DNA of 64,000 nt from Massilia aurea (GTDB lineage: Bacteria > Pseudomonadota > Gammaproteobacteria > Burkholderiales > Burkholderiaceae_D), in NCBI RefSeq assembly GCF_014200505.1, contig NZ_JACHBX010000003.1:666423-730422 (forward strand). The letters are read 5' to 3'. The position numbers and the translations under genes were made by a program. Shown here piece by piece: positions 40,518 through 50,815 of this stretch. Below the pieces are notes generated by a model that searched no databases, was not told the DNA's origin, and worked only from the letters and a program-made list of their open reading frames with translations. Numbering within the stretch: position 1 is the stretch's first letter; every line of letters begins with the position of its first letter.

Positions 40518-42197
40518 TCAGTCCTGCGCGATCAGCGCCACCTGTGCGGCGGTTGCGAACCGCACCTTGCCGTCCTTGACCACGGCGGTATTGCCGGTGT
40601 ACCAGTCGCGCACCGTGGCGCCGTCGTTGAAGACGCCGCCCACCGAAATTGCCACCGGCTGCTGCGTCGACAGGCCCAGCGCGACGACCACGCGGTCGCT
40701 CACGCCATTCTGTTCCCACGTGCGCTTGAACGTGTACGGGCTTGAGCCAATCATCTGGTGCTTGCCGGCGCCGACGGCCGGATGCGCGGCGCGGAAGCGC
40801 CCCAGGCGCGCCCAGTGCGCGCGGATATCGGCCACGCGGTGCAGGCCACGCTCGGCGTTCGACGCCAGCTCGTCCCAGTTCATGAAGGTGCGCAGATTGG
40901 CGTCGCCCTCGGCGCCGTCGAACTTCAGGACACGCGCCGTTTCATCGCCGTAGTAGATCTGCGCTGCGCCAGGCGCCAGCAGCAGCTTGTTGGCCGACTC
41001 GAATGGCTTCTGGCGCAGCGGATCGAACGGGCTGCTGTCGTCGTGCGAACTGATGTAGTTCAGCACCGAGAAGCCTTTCATGTCGCCATGCAGGATGGTC
41101 GAGTATTCCGAGAACACCTGTTCGTACGGACGCTTGGCATCGCTGCGGAGGCTAAAGCTGATCATGCTGTCGAAGCCCTGGTCCAGGTAGTCGACGAATT
41201 CGCCGCCGCCCAGATCGAACTTGCGCGCATGCTTGATCTCGTAGTTGTAGACCTCGGACACCATCCAGAACGGCTTCTGGTCGATGCTCTTGGCCGGGTT
41301 GGCACGCTTCCAGTCCGCCAGCGCCAGGCTCGCTTCCTTCTTCAATTCTTTCCACAGGCCAGGCTCGGTGTGCTTGACGGTGTCGGCGCGGAAGCCGTCG
41401 ATACCGAACTTGCGCACCCAGTCGGCATGCCATTTCATCAGGTAGTAGCGCGGTGCGCGCGGGTAGCCGGTGCGCTTGAAGAACGCGTCGAGCTCCTTCA
41501 CCTCACGCTCGTAGCGCCCTTCTTTCTTCCACTTGACCACCAGGTGCGGCGGCAGGCCGACCGGCTTGTCGCTGCCCGTCAAAAAGTCTGGCAGGTTCGC
41601 CACCAGCGTGCAATCGACCGTCGTGCGCGCATCCTTGTAGGTGCAGGTCGGGCCCGTGCGCACCCACGACGCCGGCCAGACTTTATCCTGCGGCGTCACG
41701 GGGCCCGTGTGGTTCATCACCACGTCGAACACGATGCGGATGCCATTGGCGTGCGCCGTGTCGACCAGCGTGCGCAGTTCGTCCTCGGTGCCAAACGCAG
41801 CGTCGAGCGCCGTGAAGTCCTTCGCCCAGTAGCCGTGGAAGGCATAACTCTTGCCGGTGCCTTCATCGGTCGCGCCGTGGATCTGTTCGATCACGGGCGT
41901 CAGCCAGATCGCGTTCACGCCCAGGTCGGTGAAATACCCTTCCTTGATCTTGGCCGTGATGCCGGCGATGTCGCCGCCCATGAAACCGCGCAGTGGCGCT
42001 GCGTCGTCCTTGCGCCCGTAAGCCTTGTCGTTGGCCGGGTTGCCGTTGTTGAAGCGGTCCGTCAGCAAAAAGTAGACGGTCGCGTTCTCCCAGACGAACG
42101 GCTTGGCGGCGGGCGCCGGGCCGGGCAACTGGGCGCTGGCAGAGGCCATCGCACCAAAGGCGAGCAGCATGGCGGAAGCAAGGACGGGTAGTTTCAT
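40518..42197 (-). CDS. Secreted GH13 alpha-amylase (MalS-like)
   Basis: The 559-residue enzyme has a signal peptide (1-22, ending A-S-A-Q) and a GH13 barrel. The visible catalytic residues are Asp in G-F-R-A-D-T-V-K-H (about 271), Glu in M-V-S-E-V-Y-N (about 315) and Asp in S-S-H-D-D (about 386). The insertion with two cysteines (P-T-C-T-Y-K-D and V-D-C-T-L) recalls the periplasmic MalS amylase of E. coli, where it forms a disulfide. It should release maltodextrins in the periplasm. It follows pgm by 25 bases in the MFS-pgm-amylase operon. Confidence 0.92.
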   Translation of the reverse strand: MKLPVLASAMLLAFGAMASASAQLPGPAPAAKPFVWENATVYFLLTDRFNNGNPANDKAYGRKDDAAPLRGFMGGDIAGITAKIKEGYFTDLGVNAIWLTPVIEQIHGATDEGTGKSYAFHGYWAKDFTALDAAFGTEDELRTLVDTAHANGIRIVFDVVMNHTGPVTPQDKVWPASWVRTGPTCTYKDARTTVDCTLVANLPDFLTGSDKPVGLPPHLVVKWKKEGRYEREVKELDAFFKRTGYPRAPRYYLMKWHADWVRKFGIDGFRADTVKHTEPGLWKELKKEASLALADWKRANPAKSIDQKPFWMVSEVYNYEIKHARKFDLGGGEFVDYLDQGFDSMISFSLRSDAKRPYEQVFSEYSTILHGDMKGFSVLNYISSHDDSSPFDPLRQKPFESANKLLLAPGAAQIYYGDETARVLKFDGAEGDANLRTFMNWDELASNAERGLHRVADIRAHWARLGRFRAAHPAVGAGKHQMIGSSPYTFKRTWEQNGVSDRVVVALGLSTQQPVAISVGGVFNDGATVRDWYTGNTAVVKDGKVRFATAAQVALIAQD

Positions 42198-42222
42198 GCG
42201 GGGTTCCTGTGTGGTGAAGGGG

Positions 42223-43857
<1,635 letters not shown>

Positions 43858-43870
43858 TTACTCCTGTCAA

Positions 43871-43884
43871 TGTAAGCGTTCACA
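43871..43884 (-). promoter_or_regulatory. LacI-family-type operator before pgm
   Basis: TGTAAGCGTTCACA matches the LacI/GalR-type (cre-like) consensus TGWAANCGNTNWCA at every fixed position. It lies 17 bases before the pgm start, just upstream of the ribosome site. A weaker AAAACGTTACGA site is at 43916-43927. No LacI-family gene occurs in the window. Confidence 0.55.
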
Positions 43885-43989
43885 ACACTGCCGGACAGAG
43901 CCGGACAATGTTGATAAAACGTTACGATACGACAGACGCCGGATTCACGGCGCGCACACGCGTATCGTGCGCGCCTGGCGTCCCAGCTG

Positions 43990-45327
43990 TCAGACGGCAG
44001 CGCGTACCGGCGCCGCCTTGTCCGTCACCAGCAGGGTCAGCAGCGCGGCGATGAGCATGCAGCCGCCGCCCAGCACGAGCGTGAGCACCGCGTGGCCATC
44101 GAACAGATGCTTGGTCACAAAGCCCAGCAGCAGGCCGCTGACGATCTGCGGAATCACGACGAAGAAGTTGAACAGGCCCATGAAGTAGCCCATGCGCTTG
44201 GCGGGCAGCGAGCCGGCCAGGATCGCATATGGCATCGTCAGGATCGACGCCCAGGCAATGCCGATGCCGATCATCGGCACCACCAGCATGTTCTTGTCGG
44301 TGATGAGGAACACACTGGCCAGGCTCAGGCCGCCAATGGTCAGGCACGTCGCATGGACGACCTTGCGGCTGGTCATGCGGGCGAATACGGGCAGGATGAA
44401 CGCAGCCAGCGCCGACACGCCGCTGTACACGGCGAACATGATGCCGACCCAGTTGCCGGCGTCCTGGTAGGCACTCGACTGCGCATCGGTGGTGCCGTAG
44501 ACGCTGTCGGCAATCGCGGTGCCGGTATAGATCCACATCGCGAACAGCGCGATCCAGGTGAAAAACTGCACGAATGCCAGTTGCACCATCGTGCGCGGCA
44601 TCTTGGAAAAGCCGCCGAAGATCTCGGCGATGGCCACGCCCACGCTGCGCGAGGCGGCGCGTTCCTTGTTGAACGCTTCCATGTCGGGCGGCGGCAGCTC
44701 GTCGGCAGACACCACGGTCCAGGTCACGGCCAGGAAGAACACGAGGCCACCGACGTAGAACGAGTAGCGCACGGTGTCGGGGATCACGCCGCCGATGACG
44801 GCGTTCGACACGCCCATGCTTTCAAAGAAGGTCGGCAGGAGCGAGGCGATGACCGCGCCGCAACCAATGAAGAAGGTCTGCATCGCGTAGCCGGCGGTCT
44901 GCTGCGACGGATCGAGCTTGTCGCCGACAAAGGCGCGGAACGGCTCCATCGACACGTTGATCGCGGCGTCCATCATCCACAGCACGGCCACAGCCATCCA
45001 CAGCGCGGTGGAATTGGGCATCAGGAACAGCGCCATGGCAGCCAGCACGGCGCCGATGAAGAAGAACGGCCGGCGGCGGCCCCACTTCGGGTGCCAGGTG
45101 TTGTCGCTCAGGTAGCCGACGATCGGCTGGATCAAGAGGCCCGTGACGGGCGCAGCGAGCCAGTACAGGGAAAAGTTTTCGGTATCCGCGCCAAGGGTGG
45201 CGAAGATGCGACTGGTATTCGCGTTCTGCAGTGCGAAGCCGAACTGGATGCCGAAGAAACCGAAGCTCATGTTCCACAGCTGCCAGAACGACAGGCGTGG
45301 TTTGAGCACGGTCGATTGCATATCCAT
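43990..45327 (-). CDS. MFS sugar transporter (maltose/sucrose type)
   Basis: The 445-residue protein has twelve membrane segments and the MFS motif W-G-R-R-R-P-F after helix 2. Its start, L-S-F-W-Q-L-W-N-M-S-F-G-F-F-G-I-Q-F-G, and the N-T-S-R-I-F segment are typical of the SLC45-like group found in starch and maltose loci of Caulobacter and Xanthomonas (MalY-type). It should import maltose or short dextrins with protons. It is the first gene of the operon with pgm and alpha-amylase and has its own promoter upstream; AGGGA precedes the ATG. Confidence 0.9.
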   Translation of the reverse strand: MDMQSTVLKPRLSFWQLWNMSFGFFGIQFGFALQNANTSRIFATLGADTENFSLYWLAAPVTGLLIQPIVGYLSDNTWHPKWGRRRPFFFIGAVLAAMALFLMPNSTALWMAVAVLWMMDAAINVSMEPFRAFVGDKLDPSQQTAGYAMQTFFIGCGAVIASLLPTFFESMGVSNAVIGGVIPDTVRYSFYVGGLVFFLAVTWTVVSADELPPPDMEAFNKERAASRSVGVAIAEIFGGFSKMPRTMVQLAFVQFFTWIALFAMWIYTGTAIADSVYGTTDAQSSAYQDAGNWVGIMFAVYSGVSALAAFILPVFARMTSRKVVHATCLTIGGLSLASVFLITDKNMLVVPMIGIGIAWASILTMPYAILAGSLPAKRMGYFMGLFNFFVVIPQIVSGLLLGFVTKHLFDGHAVLTLVLGGGCMLIAALLTLLVTDKAAPVRAAV

Positions 45328-45382
45328 GTGTGTCCCTAATTTGGCCCGCCGAAGATACGGGTGGTGTTATCTAATCTGTAGC

Positions 45383-45411
45383 AAAATAACATGGGGGTAT
45401 CCGAGTGTCAA
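45383..45411 (-). promoter_or_regulatory. Promoter of the MFS transporter-pgm-amylase operon
   Basis: On the reverse strand TTGACA (45411-45406), a 17-base spacer and TATTTT (45388-45383). A second TTGACA lies nine bases further upstream. TGTTAT (45365-45370) and ATAACA (45386-45391) form a spaced inverted repeat over the start region that could be an operator. The rest of the 330-base gap holds a repeat pair and a tandem repeat. Confidence 0.6.
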
Positions 45412-45523
45412 TCGTGTCAATCCCATAGTGCGATCGATATGACAGCTTCGCAGCCAGAAGCAGGTTTGTAGTCAAACAACACCCGGAAAACACCACCGCT
45501 GCGCCAAACCGTCAGCCCAAAAA

Positions 45524-45610
45524 CGTCGTTCCCGCGAAGGCGGGAACCCAAGTCCGTCGCGCTGCAGGTAGCAGTGCCGAACTGAGGTTCCCGCCTGCGC
45601 GGGAACGACG
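45524..45610. repeat. REP-like inverted repeat pair, copy 3
   Basis: CGTCGTTCCCGC...GCGGGAACCC (45524-45549) and GGTTCCCGC...GCGGGAACGACG (45586-45610) face each other across about 35 bases. The units are the same as at 39382 and close to those at 34664. Confidence 0.85.
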
Positions 45611-45644
45611 TGGTAAAGCTTGTGGTAAAGCTTGTGGTAAAGCT
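45610..45644 (+). repeat. Tandem 12-base repeat, nearly three copies
   Basis: GTGGTAAAGCTT at 45610-45621 and 45622-45633, with an 11-base third copy to 45644. It directly follows the REP-like pair and ends 13 bases before the helicase stop codon side. Confidence 0.9.
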
Positions 45645-45657
45645 GATGGTGAAACAA

Positions 45658-47502
45658 TCAGTCCTTGCTACCCTCGCCCTTGCGATGCGGCTTCTTGCCC
45701 GGCATCGGCTTGTCGGTCACGCGGCGGTCGGCGCCGCTTTTCGTGAACGGCTTCTTGGCGCCGGCGGCTGGCACGGCTGGCGTTTCGCCGTCACGCGTGA
45801 TCGACAGCTGGCGGCCGGCGACCCAGATCGACTTGAGCTGCGTGAACAGTTCTGCCGGCATGTCCGATGGCAGGTCGAGCGTCGAGTAATCGTCATAGAT
45901 CTCGATGCGACCGATCTGCTTCGACGGGATGTTCGCTTCGTTGGCGATCGCGCCGACGATATTGCCCGGCTTGGCGCCGTGGGCAAAGCCCACTTCGATG
46001 CGGAAGGTTGCCATGCCTGGCTCAGGGTCGCGCATGACGCGTTCTTTCTTGAAGCCCGGCTCACGCGCAGGACGCGCCGGACGCTCTTCCCAGTCACCGC
46101 GCGGTTCGCGTGGTGCACGCTCGTGGCTGCCACCGAATTCGCGCTGCGATGGCATGCTCTCGGGACGCACGTCGCGGTCTGGCTTGGTCAGCAGCAGCGG
46201 CTCGTCGCCACGTGCCATCTTGGCCAGGGCGGCAGCGATGTCGATCGCCGGCACGTTGTCGTCGCGCTCGACGTCTTCGATCAGGGCGCGGAAGACTTCC
46301 AGGTTGCCTTCGGCCAGCGTGGCGCGGATCTGGTCCTTGAAGCGCGTCATGCGCACTTCGTTGACGGCCTTGACGGTCGGCAGCTCGAGTGGCGACACCG
46401 GCTGGCGGGTCGTGCGCTCGATCAGCTTGAGCAGGCTGCGCTCGCGCGGCGTGATGAACAGGATCGCTTCGCCACTACGGCCCGCACGGCCGGTACGGCC
46501 GATGCGGTGGGTATAGCTCTCTGGGTCCGACGGCACGTCGTAGTTGATGACGTGGCTGATGCGCTCGACGTCCAGGCCGCGCGCGGCAACGTCGGTCGCT
46601 ACCAGAATGTCGATCTTGCCCTTCTTGAGGTTATCGATCGTGCGCTCGCGCTGCTGCTGGGCGATGTCGCCGTTGATCGCAGCGGCCGAGAAACCGCGCG
46701 CCTGCAGCTTGGTCGCCAGTTCTTCGGTGCCCAGCTTGGTGCGGGCGAAGATGATCATGCCGTCGAACGCTTCGGCTTCGAGGATGCGGGTGAGCGCGTC
46801 GAGCTTGTGCATGCCGGCCACCAGCCAGTAGCGCTGGCGGATATTGTCGGCGGTGCCGGTCTTGGCGGCGACCGTGATCTCTTGCGGCTCGCGCAGGTAG
46901 GTCTTGGCGATGCGCTTGATCGCTGGCGGCATGGTGGCCGAGAACAGCGTGGTCTGGCGCGTGGCCGGGGTCTTTTGCAGGATCTGCTCGACGTCGTCGA
47001 TAAAGCCCATGCGCAGCATTTCATCGGCCTCGTCCAGCACGAGGGTGGTCAGCTTCGACAGGTCGAGCGAGCCCTTCTGGATGTGATCGATCACGCGGCC
47101 TGGCGTGCCGACAACGACGTGCACACCGCGGCGCAGCGACGACAGTTGCGGGCCATAGCTCTGGCCGCCGTAGATCGGCAGCACGTGGAAGCCCTTGATG
47201 TGGGCAGCGTAGCTCTGGAAGGCTTCGGCGACCTGGATCGCCAGTTCGCGCGTCGGCGCCAGCACCAGCGCTTGCGGCGCGGTCTGCTTAACGTCGATGT
47301 TCGAAAGGATTGGCAGTGCGAAGGCGGCGGTTTTACCGGTGCCGGTCTGCGCTTGTCCCAGCACGTCGCGCCCTTCCAGCAACAGGGGAATGGTGGCTGC
47401 CTGGATCGGCGACGGCGTTTCGTATCCGACGTCTTTCAATGCTTTCAGGACAGGCGCCGAAAGATTGAGGTCGGAAAACGATGGGATTGGGGTGTCTGAC
47501 AT
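45658..47502 (-). CDS. DEAD-box RNA helicase (DeaD/CsdA-like)
   Basis: The 614-residue ATP-dependent RNA helicase starts with the F-S-D-L-N-L Q-motif region. It then has Walker A A-Q-T-G-T-G-K-T (about 50-57), D-E-A-D (about 158), S-A-T, and the C-terminal helicase motifs A-R-G-L-D and H-R-I-G-R-T-G-R. A DbpA/CsdA-type RNA-binding domain (about 490-570: I-V-G-A-I-A-N-E-A and I-E-I-Y-D-D-Y-S) is followed by a Lys/Arg-rich tail. This set is typical of DeaD/CsdA, which helps ribosome assembly and mRNA decay, mainly in the cold. The gene stands alone inside the starch locus and seems unrelated to it. Confidence 0.93.
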   Translation of the reverse strand: MSDTPIPSFSDLNLSAPVLKALKDVGYETPSPIQAATIPLLLEGRDVLGQAQTGTGKTAAFALPILSNIDVKQTAPQALVLAPTRELAIQVAEAFQSYAAHIKGFHVLPIYGGQSYGPQLSSLRRGVHVVVGTPGRVIDHIQKGSLDLSKLTTLVLDEADEMLRMGFIDDVEQILQKTPATRQTTLFSATMPPAIKRIAKTYLREPQEITVAAKTGTADNIRQRYWLVAGMHKLDALTRILEAEAFDGMIIFARTKLGTEELATKLQARGFSAAAINGDIAQQQRERTIDNLKKGKIDILVATDVAARGLDVERISHVINYDVPSDPESYTHRIGRTGRAGRSGEAILFITPRERSLLKLIERTTRQPVSPLELPTVKAVNEVRMTRFKDQIRATLAEGNLEVFRALIEDVERDDNVPAIDIAAALAKMARGDEPLLLTKPDRDVRPESMPSQREFGGSHERAPREPRGDWEERPARPAREPGFKKERVMRDPEPGMATFRIEVGFAHGAKPGNIVGAIANEANIPSKQIGRIEIYDDYSTLDLPSDMPAELFTQLKSIWVAGRQLSITRDGETPAVPAAGAKKPFTKSGADRRVTDKPMPGKKPHRKGEGSKD

Positions 47503-47618
47503 AGAGGAAGTTGCTCTTATTAAGTAAGTACGAATGCGACAGTTTACACCGTTGCTTCGTTGGGGGCGCTAAATACAATGGACCGGGCGGCCGAAACCAC
47601 AGAATCCGAACAATGAAA

Positions 47619-47650
47619 AATGCCCTTGCAGGCACACCTGCAAGGGCATT
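47619..47650 (-). terminator. Terminator of TonB-dependent receptor 1
   Basis: A perfect 14-base-pair stem (AATGCCCTTGCAGG and its complement) with a four-base loop, followed on the reverse strand by a T-run. Confidence 0.88.
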
Positions 47651-47702
47651 GGCGATCGCGGTAGCGCCCCATTGGGTGGCGCCACCTTCGCTTGATACCG
47701 GA

Positions 47703-50366
47703 TTACAGCTTGTAGTTCAGGCCGAACAGCATCTGGCGGCCATACTTGGCGTAGCCGCGCGGACGGTCTTCGGTACCAGCGTAGCTGCGGAAGGCGGTGT
47801 CGGTCAGGTTGTTGACCTGGAACAGCACGGACAGACCTTCGACTTGCTTGAAGTCATAACCCAATTGCAGGTCGACTACTTTATCAGCTTTTACGTAAGT
47901 CAGCTCGGTTGCACCACCAATTCCGCCGATTTCACCCACAAAATCGCTGCGATAACGCTGGCTGATACGTGCCGAGAAGCCATCTTTCTCGTAATACGCC
48001 GTGAAGTTGAACACGCGCTTCGACAGCCCTGGCAGCGGAATCGCGACATTGCCGAAGCGCTGGTCGAGAATCGAGATCTCGCTGTTGGTGAACGACGCGT
48101 TGGCAGTGATGCCAAAACCGTCGAGCATCGGGTGGATCATGTCCAGCGGGGTCGATGCCGCAAACTCCAGACCGCGCAGGCTACCGCCCTCGCCGTTGCG
48201 CGGCTGGGTGATGGTACCGATGTTGGTCAGGGCGCCCTGCAGGTTGAACTCCGAGAAGTCACGCGGCACGGTCACGCTGTAGATGTACGAGGACAGGTCC
48301 TTGTAAAAACCGGCCGCCGAGATATAGCCCTTGTTGCCGAAGTACTTTTCGTACGACAGGTCGACCTGCTTGGCGCGCCATGGATCGAGCTGCGCATTGC
48401 CGCCGTTGCCGTACGGGGTACCGGTGGTCTGGGCGGTCAGGCCCACTTCCAGCGCCGCGTTCAGCTGGTTCAGCTTGGCGCGGGCCAGCGTCTTGCCGGC
48501 GCCGAAACGCAGGAATTGCTGGTCAGGCAGGCTCCATGCCAGGTTGATGCTTGGCAGGTAGTCGGTGTACTTCTTGCCGTCGGTCAGTGGCACCAGGTCG
48601 GCGAATGGCCAGGCGCGCAGCGTGTTCGCGGTCGAGCTCTGGTCGGTTTCGATGACTTGCATGCCGATATTGCCGCGCAGTGGCATCGACATCAGTTCGG
48701 TGTCGATGTTCAGCTTGGCGTAGCCGGTCTTGACCTTCTCTTCGATGGTCCAGTTCTTGGTCGCACCCCATGGCACCAGCACGGCTGGCGTGAATGGGCC
48801 GAAGTTGTTGGCCAGCACGCCGTCGATGTCCCAGCTCAGGCTGTTCTGCAGGCCGTACAGCGCTTGCGAGCTGTTGAGAACGTTAGCGCCGAAGGTGCCG
48901 TTGCCGATCTTCGAGAAGCCGGTTTCCAGGTGCGCCTTTTCTTTTTCGCGCTTCGAGTAGTTAAAGCCCAGCTCCAGGCTGTTGAAGTAGGCGTTGTCGA
49001 ACTTGCGCTCGATGCTCGTGCGGAACGAGGTCATCTTGTCAGTCATGTTCGGGGCATTGACATAGCCTTCGCCGAACTGGCCGCCGATGGCGATCTGCGA
49101 CGGATCGTCGTAGGTGCCCGACAGGCCCAGCACAGGAATCGTGCCGCCGTTGTAGCTGTAGTTCAGCGTCTGGCGCGTCGCGCGGCCAGCGTTGATCTCG
49201 ATCAGCTGTTCCTTGTGATCAGCCTTCGAGCGGCTGATGTCGACGATGCCGACCCAGTCGCCCGTCGTGTAGCGGTTGTTCCAGCCGAAGGCGGTCAGCT
49301 TGTCGTCGCGCGTCAGGCGGTTGTTGCGCACGACCGGATTGACGTTGTTGGCGGTGCCACTGATCATCGTGCCGTTCACGACGGTCGGGTTCGAGAAGCG
49401 CACTTCGCCGTCGTCCTTGAGTGGCATTTCGATGCCGCGGCGGATTTCTTCCTGGTCGAAACGCGAGTGGTAGACGTCGAAGGTCGAGCTGAAGTTGCGG
49501 TTAGGACGCCATTCGAGCACACCCATCAGGCCATCGCGCACCTGGTTGCCGGTCGTGGCGATCGACTTCATGCCCTTTGGCACTTTGACGGTCGAGCCTG
49601 GCACGACATTGGTATCGTCCACCCAGTCCCACGTTTCGAACTGTTCGCCGACGTTCGGCTTGTCCTGGCGTGCGTAACCGATGGCCACACCGAGCGTGCG
49701 GTTGGCGAACTGGTCGATGTACGACGCGCTGACACGGCTGCCGGTGTCCGGCGAGCCGGCGCTGACTTCGCCTTTGGAATTCTTTTCACCGCGCACATTG
49801 ACGGTGACGACGCGTTCGCGCAGCGACAGCGGCTTGATGGTTTGCAGGTCGACCGTGCCCGACAGGCCCTGGCCGATCACGGCGGCGTCGCCGGTTTTAT
49901 ACACGGTAACGGCGCTGATCAGTTCGGATGGGTACTGGTCGTATTCGACGGTACGGTCCGAGCTGGTGGTGACTTGTTCGCGGCCGTTGAGCAGCGCGGT
50001 CGACAGGTCGCCCGAGGTGCCGCGGATGCTGATCGACTGGGCCTGGCCGTTGACGCGCTGCGCCGACAGACCTGGCAGGCGGGCCAGCGATTCGGCGATC
50101 GACACGTCCGGCAGCTTGCCGATGTCTTCCGACGAAATGGCTTCGACGATGCCGGTCGATTCGCGCTTGACGGCAATCGCGTCCTCGATGGCGCGGCGGA
50201 TACCGGTGACGGTCACGGTGATGACCGGCGCATCGCTGATGGCGGTGTCAGTCGTCGTGGCGGTTTGCGCCTGCGCGCTGCCGGCCATGATGGTGACAAA
50301 GATGGCGCACCCGGCGGCCACTGGGCTCAGCTGGAACGCGGAACGCTTGTTGGCGAAAGTTTTCAT
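47703..50366 (-). CDS. TonB-dependent receptor 1 (Xanthomonas/Caulobacter type)
   Basis: The 887-residue outer-membrane receptor has a signal peptide (about 1-33, ending A-Q-A-Q) and a plug domain (about 50-170, with V-T-G-I-R-R, E-D-I-G-K-L-P-D-V-S-I-A-E-S-L-A-R-L-P-G). A 22-strand barrel follows, ending in a terminal aromatic strand L-N-Y-K-L. The plug motifs belong to the TonB-Xanth-Caul group, whose members often take up oligosaccharides. Its place between the helicase and a second such receptor and next to starch enzymes suggests malto-oligosaccharide uptake; this is inference. The ATG at 50366 follows GAGGA. Confidence 0.9.
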   Translation of the reverse strand: MKTFANKRSAFQLSPVAAGCAIFVTIMAGSAQAQTATTTDTAISDAPVITVTVTGIRRAIEDAIAVKRESTGIVEAISSEDIGKLPDVSIAESLARLPGLSAQRVNGQAQSISIRGTSGDLSTALLNGREQVTTSSDRTVEYDQYPSELISAVTVYKTGDAAVIGQGLSGTVDLQTIKPLSLRERVVTVNVRGEKNSKGEVSAGSPDTGSRVSASYIDQFANRTLGVAIGYARQDKPNVGEQFETWDWVDDTNVVPGSTVKVPKGMKSIATTGNQVRDGLMGVLEWRPNRNFSSTFDVYHSRFDQEEIRRGIEMPLKDDGEVRFSNPTVVNGTMISGTANNVNPVVRNNRLTRDDKLTAFGWNNRYTTGDWVGIVDISRSKADHKEQLIEINAGRATRQTLNYSYNGGTIPVLGLSGTYDDPSQIAIGGQFGEGYVNAPNMTDKMTSFRTSIERKFDNAYFNSLELGFNYSKREKEKAHLETGFSKIGNGTFGANVLNSSQALYGLQNSLSWDIDGVLANNFGPFTPAVLVPWGATKNWTIEEKVKTGYAKLNIDTELMSMPLRGNIGMQVIETDQSSTANTLRAWPFADLVPLTDGKKYTDYLPSINLAWSLPDQQFLRFGAGKTLARAKLNQLNAALEVGLTAQTTGTPYGNGGNAQLDPWRAKQVDLSYEKYFGNKGYISAAGFYKDLSSYIYSVTVPRDFSEFNLQGALTNIGTITQPRNGEGGSLRGLEFAASTPLDMIHPMLDGFGITANASFTNSEISILDQRFGNVAIPLPGLSKRVFNFTAYYEKDGFSARISQRYRSDFVGEIGGIGGATELTYVKADKVVDLQLGYDFKQVEGLSVLFQVNNLTDTAFRSYAGTEDRPRGYAKYGRQMLFGLNYKL

Positions 50367-50463
50367 GATCTCCTCAGAACGACGTAATTTCCCTAGAGCA
50401 GCTTTCGACCGCATGTTCGGGACTTTGTTATGACACGCCTCAACATCAACGCTCGGCGGGATT

Positions 50464-50479
50464 CTGTATTAAAACTAGA
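50464..50479 (-). promoter_or_regulatory. Motif shared by both TonB-receptor upstream regions (site 1)
   Basis: On the reverse strand this is TCTAGTTTTAATACAG, 98-113 bases before receptor 1. The same 16 bases with one change lie before receptor 2. A TTGACA lies a few bases upstream of it. It may be part of a promoter or a common operator. Confidence 0.5.
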
Positions 50480-50641
50480 TGCACTGTCAACGGGAGTTGG
50501 TTTCAAACGAACTCGGGTCATCCATCAATACGATATTCAATGAAAACAACGACTTAGTAACTGATGAGCAGCGCACGTGTGGTTTTTAACGCGTGTAGTC
50601 GCGCTACAAACGCTCCAAAAAGCAACGGTTTATGCTTGATT

Positions 50642-50731
50642 GCACCGAATCGGTGCGCAGGATGTAGTAAAACATTCAGGCATTACAAGAGGGGTTGTAA
50701 CTTCACTACACGAATTTTGTATTTTTACAAC
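50642..50731. other. Palindrome-rich part of the gap between the two receptor genes
   Basis: The 449-base gap 50367-50815 holds no gene. Besides the shared motif and the terminator it contains GCACCGAATCGGTGC (50642-50656). It also contains an inverted pair TTACAA/TTGTAA (50683-50700) and a further TTACAA at 50725-50730. These may be operators or leftover hairpins; nothing more can be said. Confidence 0.4.
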
Positions 50732-50736
50732 AGACG

Positions 50737-50773
50737 AAAAAAATCCCCGGCAGCCTTTCGGCTGTCGGGGATT
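50737..50773 (-). terminator. Terminator of TonB-dependent receptor 2
   Basis: A 14-base-pair stem with one G-U type mismatch (50742-50755 with 50760-50773), loop TTTC, followed on the reverse strand by seven T. Confidence 0.9.
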
Positions 50774-50815
50774 GCTTGGCGCGGATCGAAGGCTGCTACG
50801 CAGCCTCGCCGGTCA

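Noticed and set aside
45610..45644. Tandem 12-base repeat as iterons of an origin
   Set aside because: There are under three copies, with no replication gene or AT-rich unwinding region nearby.
50683..50731. TTACAA/TTGTAA cluster as a HexR-type (RpiR) operator
   Set aside because: The half-sites are in the opposite order to the known TGTAAT...ATTACA pattern and lie over 300 bases from the receptor start, so the match is not convincing.
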